Below are positions 1-9,090 of a stretch of 23,536 nucleotides of DNA, piece by piece. The notes under the pieces are model-generated. The model did no database searches and had not been told where the DNA came from. It worked only from the letters and a program-made list of their open reading frames with translations. The stretch comes from Schoenoplectus triqueter (taxonomy: Eukaryota; Streptophyta; Magnoliopsida; Poales; Cyperaceae). Where the stretch lies: positions 1-23,536 of the forward strand of contig CAXKVV010002135.1 in NCBI GenBank assembly GCA_964058805.1, in the 5' to 3' direction. The position numbers and the translations under genes were made by a program. The number at the start of each line of letters is the position of its first letter. The stretch's first letter is position 1.

Positions 1-2113
1 GGTACCGAGGGCGTCGGGACCCGTTTTCATGTTTTGCGCTCCCGGACTCATTTTCGGCGGTACGGAGGGAGTCGGGTCCCGTTTTCATGTTTTGCGCTCC
101 CGGACTCATTTTCGGCGATACCATGGGCGTCGGGACCCGTATTCATGTTTTGCGCGCTCACACTCGTTTTCGGCGGTACCGAGGGCGTCTGGTTACGTTT
201 TCATGTTTTGCGCTCCCGGACTCATTTTCGGCGGTACCGAGGGCGTCCGTTCCCGTTTTAATGTTCTTCGCGCCCGGACTCGTTTTCGGCGGTACCGAGG
301 GCGTCGGGTCCAGTTTTCTTGTTTTGCGCTCCGCGACTCGTTTTCGGCGGTACCGAGGGCGTCGGTTCCCGCTTTCATGTTTTACGCGCCCGGACTCGTT
401 TTCGGTAGTACCGTGGGCGTCGGGTTCCGTTTTCATGTTTTGCGCGCTCCGACTCGTTTTCGGCGGTACCGAGGGCGTTGTGTTCCGTTTTCATGTTTTG
501 CGCTCCCGGACTGATTTTCGGCGGTACCGAGGGCGTCGGTTCTCGTTTTCATGTTTTGCGCGCCCGGACTCGTTTTCGGCGGTACCGTGGGCCTCGGGTC
601 CCGTTTTCATGTTTTGCGCTCCGCGACTCGTTTTCGGCGGTACCGAGGACGTCGGGACGCATTTTCATGTTTTGCGCTCCCGGACTCGTTTTCGGCGGTG
701 CCCAGGGCGTCGGGTCCCGTTTTCATGTTTTGCGCTCCCGGAGTCGTTTTCAGCGGTGCCGAGGGCGTCGGGTCCCGTTTTCATGTTTTTAGCTCCCGGA
801 CTCATTTTCGGCGGTACCGTGGGCCTCGGGTCCCGTTTTCATGTTTTGCGCTCCCGGAGTCATTTTTAGTGGTGCCGAATGCGTCGGGTCCCGTTTTCAT
901 GTTTTGCGCAATCAGACTTGTTTTCAGCGGTACCGTGGGCGTCGGGTCCCGTTTTCATGTTTTGCGCTCAGCGACTCGTTTTCGGCGGTACCGAGGGCGT
1001 CGGGTCCCGTTTTCATGTTTTGCGCTCAGCGACTCGTTTTCGGCGGTACCGAGGGCGTCGGGTCCCGTTTTCATGTTTTGTGCTCCCGGACTCGTTTTCA
1101 GCGTGGCCGAGGGCGTCGGGTCCCGTTTTCATGTTTTGTGCTCCCGGACTCGTTTTCAGCGGGGCCGAGGGCGTCGGGTCCCGTTTTCATGTATTGCGCG
1201 CGCCGATTCGTTTTCGACGGTACCGAGGGCGTCGGGTCCCGTTTTCATGTTTTTCGCTCCCCGACTCGTTTTCGGCGGTACCGAGGGCGTCGGGACCCGT
1301 TTTCATGTTTTGCGCTCCCGGACTCATTTTCGGCGGTACGGAGGGAGTCGGGTCCCGTTTTCATGTTTTGCGCTCCCGGACTCATTTTCGGCGATACCAT
1401 GGGCGTCGGGACCCGTATTCATGTTTTGCGCGCTCACACTCGTTTTCGGCGGTACCGAGGGCGTCTGGTTACGTTTTCATGTTTTGCGCTCCCGGACTCA
1501 TTTTCGGCGGTACCGAGGGCGTCCGTTCCCGTTTTAATGTTCTTCGCGCCCGGACTCGTTTTCGGCGGTACCGAGGGCGTCGGGTCCAGTTTTCTTGTTT
1601 TGCGCTCCGCGACTCGTTTTCGGCGGTACCGAGGGCGTCGGTTCCCGCTTTCATGTTTTACGCGCCCGGACTCGTTTTCGGTAGTACCGTGGGCGTCGGG
1701 TTCCGTTTTCATGTTTTGCGCGCTCCGACTCGTTTTCGGCGGTACCGAGGGCGTTGTGTTCCGTTTTCATGTTTTGCGCTCCCGGACTGATTTTCGGCGG
1801 TACCGAGGGCGTCGGTTCTCGTTTTCATGTTTTGCGCGCCCGGACTCGTTTTCGGCGGTACCGTGGGCCTCGGGTCCCGTTTTCATGTTTTGCGCTCCGC
1901 GACTCGTTTTCGGCGGTACCGAGGACGTCGGGACGCATTTTCATGTATTGCGCTCCCGGACTCGTTTTCGGCGGTGCCCAGGGCGTCGGGTCCCGTTTTC
2001 ATGTTTTGCGCTCCCGGAGTCGTTTTCAGCGGTGCCGAGGGCGTCGGGTCCCGTTTTCATGTTTTTAGCTCCCGGACTCATTTTCGGCGGTACCGTGGGC
2101 CTCGGGTCCCGTT
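1..2113. repeat. 58-bp GC-rich satellite array with 22-unit higher-order repeat
   Basis: About 36 head-to-tail units of 58 bp; successive unit ATGs fall at 29, 87 and 145. Most units carry GTTTTCATG, GTTTTGCGC, CTCGTTTTCGGC and the palindrome CGGTACCG (KpnI site). Units differ from each other at several positions. However, 1-837 matches 1277-2113 with one difference I could find (t671 against a1947), an offset of 1276 = 22 x 58. The consensus holds about nine CpGs per unit, and the plus strand is T-rich and A-poor (about 18 T to 4 A). The array runs off the left edge and ends abruptly at 2113. Long plus-strand open frames here result from the unit length and are not genes. Confidence 0.95.
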
Positions 2114-2333
2114 GTGCGACCCTTTTTCGCGCGCCGCCGCACCGCCGCCGGGCGATGGGTTCTGCGGAAGAAGGACACGGAGATCCCCCCTCGATATGCA
2201 TCCAAAATCTTATGTTCCCTGAGTTTATTTTGATAGTCCCACTGGGCGTGCCAGATCCTGTGCGACCCTTTTTCGCGCGCCGCCGCACCGCCGCCGGGCG
2301 ATGGGTTCTGCGGAAGAAGGACACGGAGATCCC
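2113..2333. repeat. 75-bp direct duplication at the satellite edge
   Basis: Positions 2113-2187 and 2259-2333 read as identical 75-bp copies 146 bp apart. Each starts TGTGCGACCC, contains GCGCGCCGCCGCACCGCCG and ends GGAGATCCC. The first copy abuts the last 58-bp unit directly. The copies share no obvious similarity with the satellite consensus. The 71-bp spacer is AT-richer and unrelated. Confidence 0.9.
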
Positions 2334-2583
2334 TCCCGAGCGTGCATCTGTATGGGTGTCGGTCGATTCTGCCGATTAGAGATATTTAGTATGCACATTC
2401 AGGGGGTTTTTAGTGATTGTGAGTTCTTGTAGATTCCGGTGGGCGCAAGCCCCCACCGTTAATTACCCTGGGCTACGAACCTCGAGGCACCTCTGGATCT
2501 TTGAAAGAGAGAAGCAAATAGTATAGTTAAAAGATGGTCAAGTGGTCGTCTAAGTTTATAAAAAGGGATCTACGGAAGATGAA
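2334..2583. other. Non-coding spacer
   Basis: No credible gene. The only structure seen is a small inverted repeat: CGGTGGG at 2437-2443 pairs with CCCACCG at 2452-2458 around an 8-nt loop. Nothing shows that it acts as a terminator or RNA. Confidence 0.5.
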
Positions 2584-3110
2584 CCTACAAACAGACCGGT
2601 TCAATCTAGGGAAGACAAAACCTACAAACAGATCGGTTTTATCCTATGGGGGACGAACCTACAAACAGACCGGTTCAGTCCATGCCACCTCGAGATGTAA
2701 CCTTACCAACAGACCAGGTTAATCTCTTCATAGGGGCTTGAGGTGAGTCTACATACAGACCGACTCGACCTCCGTTGATCTAGAAGATAAACCTACAAAC
2801 AGACCGGTTCAATCTTAACTAGTCAACAACCAATCACACAAAATACAACTCGAAGCACTGAGCCGGTTGATCTTGAGGTTGGTGAATCAGGAGAAGGGTG
2901 GCTATGGCCCACGTATTTCTTCTCACTGATCTTCTAGATCATGAATTCGTAGCACTAAGCCGATTCATAAACCTAGGAAACACAATTGCACACAATGTCA
3001 AACCTGAAGCGCTGGGCCAGTTCAACATTGAGGCATGTGTTAGTGAAGGAACCTACCTACAGAACGGTTCACATTCACTGTTTTGTGGATGAATCTACCA
3101 ACAGACCGAT
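2584..3110. repeat. Degenerate array with ACAAACAGACCGGTTCA core
   Basis: The motif CCTACAAACAGACCGGTTCA recurs at about 2584, 2621, 2658 and 2792. More diverged versions occur near 2701, 2746, 3053 and 3091. Spacing is 37 bp for the first steps and then drifts to 43-46 bp. A second motif, 'GAAGCRCTGRGCCRGTT', alternates with it between about 2855 and 3020. This is old, diverged tandem sequence. Short open frames here have no recognisable protein content. Confidence 0.7.
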
Positions 3111-3182
3111 TCAATCTCACAGTCTCGGGAAATGAGTCGGGAGACAAACTCGTCGACGGACGAGTTCAGTCTTGCCAGCTCA

Positions 3183-3780
3183 AATGGTCATGAATTACTT
3201 GTTCATGACACCGAGTCATTAAGATGTCACTCCGCTCGGACATCTTAATGTTCTTCTTCTTCAAAGTCGACATATCCCTCCATGCTGATGTCGTGGCTTT
3301 GGTCATTCTTCAACGGACGTCAAGATGTTCTTGTCTCGACTAATCATTCTACGTGTTGCATTACTTGTGCAAAATTACTATGTAGCCCTACACCCCTTGT
3401 GTGAGCGTATTCAATCATGAGTTACTTGCTCATGGCAGCGAGTCATTAAGATGTCACCTCTCTAGGACATCGTAATGTTCTTCTTCTTCAGAGTCACAGC
3501 TCTAATTACCCTTCATCAAATGTCAAGATGTTCCTGTCTCGACATATTTCTTCATGTTGCTATCGAAGCCTTAATCTTCTCACGTCAAGATGTTCTTGTC
3601 TCAACGCGTCTTCTTCATATTGCTTATTAAATCCTTAATCATCCTACGTTAAGATGTTCTTGTCTCAACGTATCTTATTATTATTCATCAAATGTCAAGA
3701 TGTTCTTATCTCGACATATCTTCTCATATTGCTATTGAATCCTACGTCAAGATGTTCTTGTTCTTGACTAATCATTCCAA
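3183..3780. repeat. Degenerate array with GTCAAGATGTTCTTGTCTCGAC core
   Basis: GTCAAGATGTTCTTGTC or a near variant starts at about 3319, 3522, 3584, 3648, 3694 and 3745, usually followed by a TCTTCATATTGCTATTGAATCC-like tail. Two larger related blocks (about 3186-3250 and 3412-3477, roughly 226 bp apart) each contain 'CATTAAGATGTCAC'. The array ends where the AT-rich tract starts. No coding content was recognised. Confidence 0.7.
3217..3250. repeat. 12-bp perfect inverted repeat
   Basis: CATTAAGATGTC (3217-3228) and GACATCTTAATG (3239-3250) are exact reverse complements around a 10-nt loop. A second version at 3444-3477 keeps the arms with one mismatch (GACATCGTAATG). It belongs to the surrounding repeat family; function unknown. 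Confidence 0.85.
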
Positions 3781-3900
3781 ATGTTGTACAAATATTCCCA
3801 TGTGACTCTATACTCCTGGTGTGAGCATTTTATTTATCTCAAAAATATACAAAGCCTATATAATATCCTTTATTATTATCTCTATTATAAAGATGCATTT

Positions 3901-3940
<40 letters not shown>

Positions 3941-5080
3941 TTATTATTATTTTTTTTTATTATTATTATTTTTTTATTCTTTAAACTCTATTTATCTATG
4001 TAGAAAATTATTTACAAAAATAGGAAAAGGGGTAGCTATTAATATTTTTGGGATTTTTATAATGGCTAAAATAGTAAAATTTTTTTATTATTTCTAAACT
4101 CTATTTATTCTATAGAAAATCACTTACTAAAATAATAGAAAATAAAATGGCAATGATGATTTTTTTTTATTTGTATTTTTAAAATATTCATAATAGCTAA
4201 AGTAATAGGATTTTATTATTATATTCTATTATATTGAAATACTATTCATTATGTAAGAATCATTTACAGAACTAAAAGGTGGTTAGTTATACTATTTTAC
4301 CATTATTATTTTTATTATATTTTTTTTATTTTTAATATCTATAATAGCTAAAAAGAAATCATTACTAATATTCTATTCTATTTATTATACTATTCATTAT
4401 ATCTATTTCTATTATTTCTATTTATTATCTATATAAAAGTACAAGATTTTTATTACTAGTCATAAGAGATGAAATTCATTATGTTTTTATTATAACTATT
4501 ATTTTATTACATTTTATTCATCAAAAGTATATTTTTGTATATTTGTATAGAAATAACAAAAGAAATACAATTCATATTATAAAAGAAAATGTATTTTACT
4601 ATTTATTACCATAGTAGTATATTTTGTATATTTTGTGCTATTTATTTTTATTATTCTTTTTGCAGGAAATATCAATATAATATCTATTATTATTACTATT
4701 ATTATATTTAAAGAATATAGCTAATCTCATCATTTATTATAGTATATTACTATCACTATTATTATTTCATGGAAAATCACTTGAAAAATTACTAAAACAC
4801 ATCTAGTTATTATTTATGATTTTTATTTGTATTTTTGGAATTTTTATAGTATTTAAAATGACAAGTCAAAGTTAAGTCAAACATGTCAATATATGTGATG
4901 TATTTTGCTTTTAAATTGCTTTATTATGATTATATTTTAAAACTAGAATATTATTGTATAGAAAAATAGTATGAAAAATAAGAAAATTTTAGAAACAAAT
5001 TTGAGTCAATTTAGAGTTCAATAGCATTTTCAAATCATTTATTTACTCTATATTATTACTATTCTGTTATTATTTAATTA
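3781..5080. other. AT-rich tract with degenerate ~113-bp repeats
   Basis: About 1.3 kb of A/T-dominated sequence. AAACTCTATTTAT...GAAAAT...TTAC recurs at 3983 and 4096 (113 bp apart), with weaker echoes near 4233 and 4769. Open frames here read as Tyr/Ile/Leu homopolymers derived from TTA/ATT repeats and are not genes. Confidence 0.8.
3906..3941. repeat. (TTA)n microsatellite
   Basis: About twelve uninterrupted TTA units, followed to about 3980 by interrupted TTA and poly-T runs. Length is probably polymorphic. Confidence 0.95.
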
Positions 5081-5641
5081 ATGGGTTTAATCTGGGCCGC
5101 CAGATCTACTCCAAGATTAGCGATCATCTTTCATTTAACTCTGTTCTTATCTGGGCCGCTGGATCCGCCTCAAGATTAAACCATACAAGATATAAGGCCC
5201 AGATTCATTCTGCATCTTTATTTAAAACATCATTTTATTCTAATCGTCCGATCTCCTCAAGATTCGCGTGTGTGCGTCAATACTCGTGTTTATACATCAA
5301 TACTCGTGCGCGTCTGTCCCTTTGACTGCTCTGTTGACCACCCTGTTGAGATTCGCACTGGAAGTCGTTACCGGTGACCGGAGCTCCGCCCTTCCGATCA
5401 GATGGACCTAGTAGCATCGCCTCATTACCAAGAACCTCTCTGTCACATCTGATTGAAGATCGATACGGTGATTCATCGTGTATAGAGGTACCATTTTCCG
5501 GTACAGTCTCAGTTTGGTACCGATTGAGTTTCTAATCGCAAATTCAACTCAATTAGTCAATAATTCTTGCAATTAACTTCCTGTTGTTGATCGTCTATGC
5601 TTCCTGATCATGTTTGCAAGTTTGATTTTTTCTGAATTCGT
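5081..5641. other. Non-coding transition region with short direct repeats
   Basis: Base composition changes sharply near 5081. ATCTGGGCCGC starts at 5090 and again at 5149, each followed by a CTCAAGATTA-like string, and a third related string lies near 5247. No open frame of credible coding character was found. The region could be the sequence flanking the presumed LTR, or part of the LTR if its true left edge is further left. For example, a TGTTGACC near 5332 could also be a terminus. Confidence 0.4.
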
Positions 5642-6394
5642 TGTATATAGCCCTATCCACCTCGGCGTTACTCGGTGCGGTACCGGCCGTGTTCGTTCAA
5701 AAGATATACACCGAGTTGCCTGCAGTTAAGTTGCTTTTCTTGCATCTTGAGTTACTTGTAAGTGCTTTATCAATCACTCAAGCAATGGAATCAAGAGGAT
5801 AACACGAATCCTGCTATTGATTCACTGTGACATAGGATCGAATTTCCAGCGATGAATGGGAGAGTTGCTTAACTCTACTACCAATCTCAATTGTGTGACC
5901 AGACAATAGAAATGAGATATAACAGTGACATGAAACTCAAACTAGAAGCTTAAGTCTTTAATTATTCAAGTTTCATAACTAATTTCATATGCCATTCTGG
6001 CAATTCTTGAAATTGATCTAAAAACTGAGTTTTAAAAGCAACAAATGTGAAAAGAGACAGGAATCAAATATAAAGAAATGAAATTGAATGAAAAATCACA
6101 AATCCATTGATTGCTTAATGCAAGAATTAAGCTTATTGCACAATTCACAAAAATCATTCTCAATTACACTATAAATTCGATAGCAGTACCTAATCAAGCT
6201 TGCAAATGATGACTGGATCTCCTAGAAGCTGCAAAGTGAATTGAATTGAGAGACTAAGTCTACTATCAATTAATCCAATTGCTTTTCCTTGCTTTTTCTT
6301 GATTCTTCTTTGCTGGTTATCAATTGACTCTCTCTTTCAACTATTAAGATTTTCTAGCTTCTACCAGAGACCCCTTCTGTGTTTTCCAATTCAG

Positions 6395-6402
6395 TTTATA
6401 TA
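6395..6402 (-). promoter_or_regulatory. TATA box, minus strand (candidate LTR promoter)
   Basis: Minus strand reads GCCTATATAAACTG, a near-ideal plant TATA box. Transcription would start near 6365-6370 and run leftward. It would fit the U3/R border of the presumed LTR, but no transcript evidence is available. Confidence 0.45.
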
Positions 6403-6695
6403 GGCTAGAAGTGTGTAATTTGCTAAATGGTGATTGGTTGGGTGATTAGCACTTGGATCACGGCTTGGATTCAATCTCCACCTTTGGTTCAGTTTAGATC
6501 AATGGTTAGGATGTATTTGTGCTTTCTAATTACTCAATTGAGTTGGCTGTCAGTGGTTAAGCCGTTTGAGTTAGTTACAAAGGTTCTTTTATTCACTCTT
6601 TTGCCACTCTCCATATCAACTAACCATCACTCACTTCTGGACTGTTCTAGAACCTTCTCCACTCTTGGCAATCACCAGGGAGCTCTCTGAAACAC

Positions 6696-6703
6696 TATAA
6701 AAG
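6696..6703 (+). promoter_or_regulatory. TATA box, plus strand (divergent)
   Basis: CACTATAAAAGCCTCTGTAC is a strong plant TATA context, predicting a start near 6727-6730 in an A-rich segment followed by CT-rich, leader-like sequence. It lies about 300 bp from the oppositely directed TATA box at 6395 and points toward the PMD gene. Confidence 0.45.
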
Positions 6704-7182
6704 CCTCTGTACAGTGAAAAATCTCCATTTCTCCATTTGAGCCCGATTTTCACTCAATTACCATTGCCATTACCTTACTCATCAATTCATCCAATTGCAA
6801 GCTCTCTTAGCCTCCTATTAGACTCAGTAGTTGATCCACCTTGTTCTTTGCATTGTCTCTACTCCCTACTATTGAATTTGAGCTTGCTGCCTTTTACCCG
6901 ATTGGTGATCTAGTGGAATACTATTGCAAGGCTTCAAAGGGTATTATCTTTGCATCCAGAGGGCATCGCCTTGGTGAAAGAAAGCTGCTTGTTCAATTAA
7001 TTTCACTTTTACAAGCTTGCAAAGGTCAATCCCAATTTTGATCTCATTGACTGTCTCAGCACAATTCTCTTTATCCTTTTCATATTCCTTAAAATTCATG
7101 CTTGATACATGTTCTAATCAATAATATGCACCTTCCTATCGAATGAATTTGAAGGATTCCGCTATCTCTAACCTACTCAACC

Positions 7183-7327
7183 ATGGCGCCTCTCGGCCAG
7201 TCGCGCGGAAGAAAAAGAAGAAGAGGAGGAAGGGAAGAAGAAAGCGCCTCCGGGGGGGCCGGTCTCGGCGCATGTGAGCCGCAGCAGAGTGGGGCCCACA
7301 GTCAGAGGGATGGTGCGCAAGGGTCAG
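7183..7327 (+). CDS. Speculative first coding exon of the PMD gene
   Basis: An ATG in strong plant context (AACCATGGCG) opens 48 codons rich in Arg, Gly, Glu and Ser, including a nuclear-signal-like RKRRR. It reaches TCAG|GTGCAT, a good splice donor, in phase 1. The best acceptor before the PMD frame, TTGTAG at 9388-9393 behind a pyrimidine-rich tract, is also phase 1, so joining them keeps the frame and predicts a 1110-residue protein. This would supply the missing start codon, since the PMD frame has no ATG before 9555. It requires a 2066-nt intron spanning the presumed LTR edge. Several upstream ATGs between 6727 and 7183 argue against simple initiation here. Low confidence. Confidence 0.2.
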
Positions 7328-7608
7328 GTGCATACTTCCTTTCTTTCCTTTTTATTTGAATTGCGGCTTTATCTGAATGGGCTTGGTTCACATAACAGCT
7401 CATGCTCCTCTGATTCATAAACCTGACAATAGGGTCCCACTTGTAAGTCTATTGTGTCTAGGCTTACAGAGATGATTATTAATTGATTAATTCACAGATT
7501 AGCATTAATCATGCTGAGTTGGCTTGTCATGATTGGTTGCTAGGTTAAGCACTCCCCTTTAGCATTAATGACCTGTTAATCAACTGCTGAGGTGGCCTTA
7601 TAGGAACA

Positions 7609-7831
7609 TGCCATGTGGCATAAGCTGAATGAGGTGGCCTCCCCTGGTTGTGCCGTGTGGCACAGAGGGAGTGTAGTGGACCACTGGTATGGTGCCATGT
7701 GGCATTAGGGTGATGAGGTGGCCCATTGGCTGTCTGCCACGTGGCACTTAGGTGGGGCCCACCTGTCAGTGACTCATACCTGGGTGGGGCCCACTTGCTG
7801 ACATGGCCCAATGAGAGGCTGCCACGTGGCA
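7609..7831. repeat. 42-bp-periodic G-box palindrome array
   Basis: TGCCACGTGGCA or a close variant starts at 7609 (ATG core), 7651 (GTG core), 7693 (ATG core), 7735 (perfect) and 7820 (perfect). The first four are exactly 42 bp apart. The fifth is 85 bp further, with a decayed unit (TACCTGGGTGG) near 7777. CACGTG is the G-box bound by plant bZIP and bHLH factors. GTGGGGCCCAC-type TCP/site-II motifs lie between the later copies. I infer a regulatory enhancer-like array; the repeat structure itself is directly visible. Confidence 0.75.
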
Positions 7832-8242
7832 CACCCTCTCTCTTTGATTATTTTATGCCTCTTGTGTTTCTTGTACCCAGTTTGTACCCAGAGCTGCTGT
7901 TATCCCCCACTTGCACCCAGAACTGCTCTGATCAAATCTCAGCCTTTGATTAATTCATTTATTCTGCCTTTATTTTCCCTGAATTTATTTTAATAGCTCC
8001 ACTTATCCAAAAATCATGAAATTTTCACCAAAAATCCCTAAATTCATGATGATCATCCCTGTAATTTTTAATTCCATTTTTACCCCTCCTTCTCTGAATT
8101 AAAAATTCTTTTATTCATAAAACCCTATTATTCTTTATGGATTAATCCCTGATCTCAATTGTAGCTCAATGTCTCTGCCAATTACCTCTCTCTTGCAGAA
8201 ACCACCCTAACTAAATACCAATTAGATTTATATTGATATTCA

Positions 8243-8496
8243 TTAGGGCTTGATTTGATCAAATGCTGACTACTTATCAGCAATTAATACAAATCTAGAC
8301 TTGATCAGGTGGTTGCTCCCAGCTTTGGCACCTGATCAGTCTTGTGAAATTGACTTTCAATCCCTTAACATGAGGGTGACTTGGTCAAATAACTGACTAC
8401 TTATCAGTAATTGACACAAATCAAAGCATGGTTAGGTGGTTGCTCGCAGCTTTGGCACCAGGTCAGCCTCGAAAGCAAAATCACATTTGGAATTTC
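8243..8496. repeat. 127-bp imperfect tandem duplication
   Basis: CTGACTACTTATCAG starts at 8266 and again at 8393. AGCTTTGGCACC starts at 8321 and again at 8448, the same 127-bp offset. GGTGGTTGCTC and ACAAATC lie between them in both copies. No coding content was seen. Confidence 0.8.
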
Positions 8497-8759
8497 TCAT
8501 GATTAGTTGCATCAAAATGCTAGCTTGGCATTGACATCATTTCATGTAGCATAGGGATCATACTGCTTCAGCTCCTTTCTAGGGTTAGCTTCAAAGGCAG
8601 ATTTCTAGGGTTCAATCCTTCAATAGGTCACTGAGGTGTGGGGTCCACCTATCAGTGAAAATGGTCACATGGGTGACTCATCAGATAGGCTGTGCTATTA
8701 GACTCATCTGCAAGGGACTGCCAGGTGGGTCCCACTTGTCAGAGAAAATGGAATCAAAT

Positions 8760-8810
8760 GGCTGACCCATCAGGAGATTTTCTTTCTCCTAAATCTCCCG
8801 AGGGTCAGCC
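8760..8810. repeat. Two-stem hairpin, first 245-bp copy
   Basis: GGCTGACCC (8760-8768) pairs with GGGTCAGCC (8802-8810). Inside, GGAGATTT (8773-8780) pairs with AAATCTCC (8791-8798), leaving a 4x3 internal loop and a 10-nt apical loop. Confidence 0.8.
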
Positions 8811-8837
8811 ACCTCGAATGAGTAGGAGGTAGCTGGG

Positions 8838-8845
8838 TATTTATA
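8838..8845 (-). promoter_or_regulatory. TATA-like box in first 245-bp copy
   Basis: Minus strand reads GGATATAAATACCCAG. It sits at the same place as the box at 9083-9090 in the second copy, so it may be a duplicated promoter core of the retrotransposon LTR. Confidence 0.35.
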
Positions 8846-9005
8846 TCCTTGTTCCATATTTAGGATTTCCTTGTGGGATTAATGCTTAACCTCTGTTCCG
8901 GGTTAGTTAGCTTTCTTAACAAAATAGGCTAGGTCCATGTCATTAGAGCTGCTCATAAGGGACTGCCATGTGGGTCCCACTTGTCAGAAAAGGTATAATC
9001 ACATG

Positions 9006-9053
9006 GTGACACCCAAGAGGTCTCCTATCTCCCTCGATCTTCTTGGGTGTCAC
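9006..9053. repeat. 13-bp hairpin, second 245-bp copy
   Basis: GTGACACCCAAGA (9006-9018) and TCTTGGGTGTCAC (9041-9053) are exact reverse complements around a 22-nt loop. It occupies the same position relative to the TATA box as the 8760-8810 hairpin but with a different stem sequence. Confidence 0.85.
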
Positions 9054-9082
9054 TCATGCTGAGTGGATAGAGAATAGCGGGG

Positions 9083-9090
9083 TATTTATA
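9083..9090 (-). promoter_or_regulatory. TATA-like box in second 245-bp copy
   Basis: Minus strand reads GAGTATAAATACCCCG, about 90 nt inside the presumed 3' LTR. A start near 9055 would place the 9006-9053 hairpin at the very 5' end of the RNA. It competes with the 6395 box as the element's real promoter. Confidence 0.35.

Noticed and set aside
1..2113. CRISPR-like array
   Set aside because: Units abut directly with no unique spacers, and the host is a plant.
29..2379. Long plus-strand open frames and minus-strand frames (158-436, 1434-1712, 1941-2324) in the satellite
   Set aside because: They follow from a stop-free 58-bp unit and shift frame every unit. No sign of codon constraint or domains.
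2437..2458. Terminator or tRNA-like structure
   Set aside because: Only a 7-bp stem with an 8-nt loop, no cloverleaf, no following T-run.
1..3780. rDNA intergenic spacer
   Set aside because: GC-rich subrepeats fit, but no 25S or 18S end and no TATATAGGGG-type start site were found. Left open rather than annotated.
3781..4097. Open frames rich in Tyr, Ile and Leu
   Set aside because: Translation of TTA/ATT microsatellite and poly-T.
6427..6690. 87-codon plus-strand ORF
   Set aside because: Lies between the two divergent TATA boxes with no recognisable features; likely chance.
6841..7041. 66-codon plus-strand ORF
   Set aside because: No ATG at its start (TTG) and no domain; more likely leader sequence.
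7545..7832. 95-codon minus-strand ORF rich in His, Pro and Trp
   Set aside because: It is the translated 42-bp G-box array.
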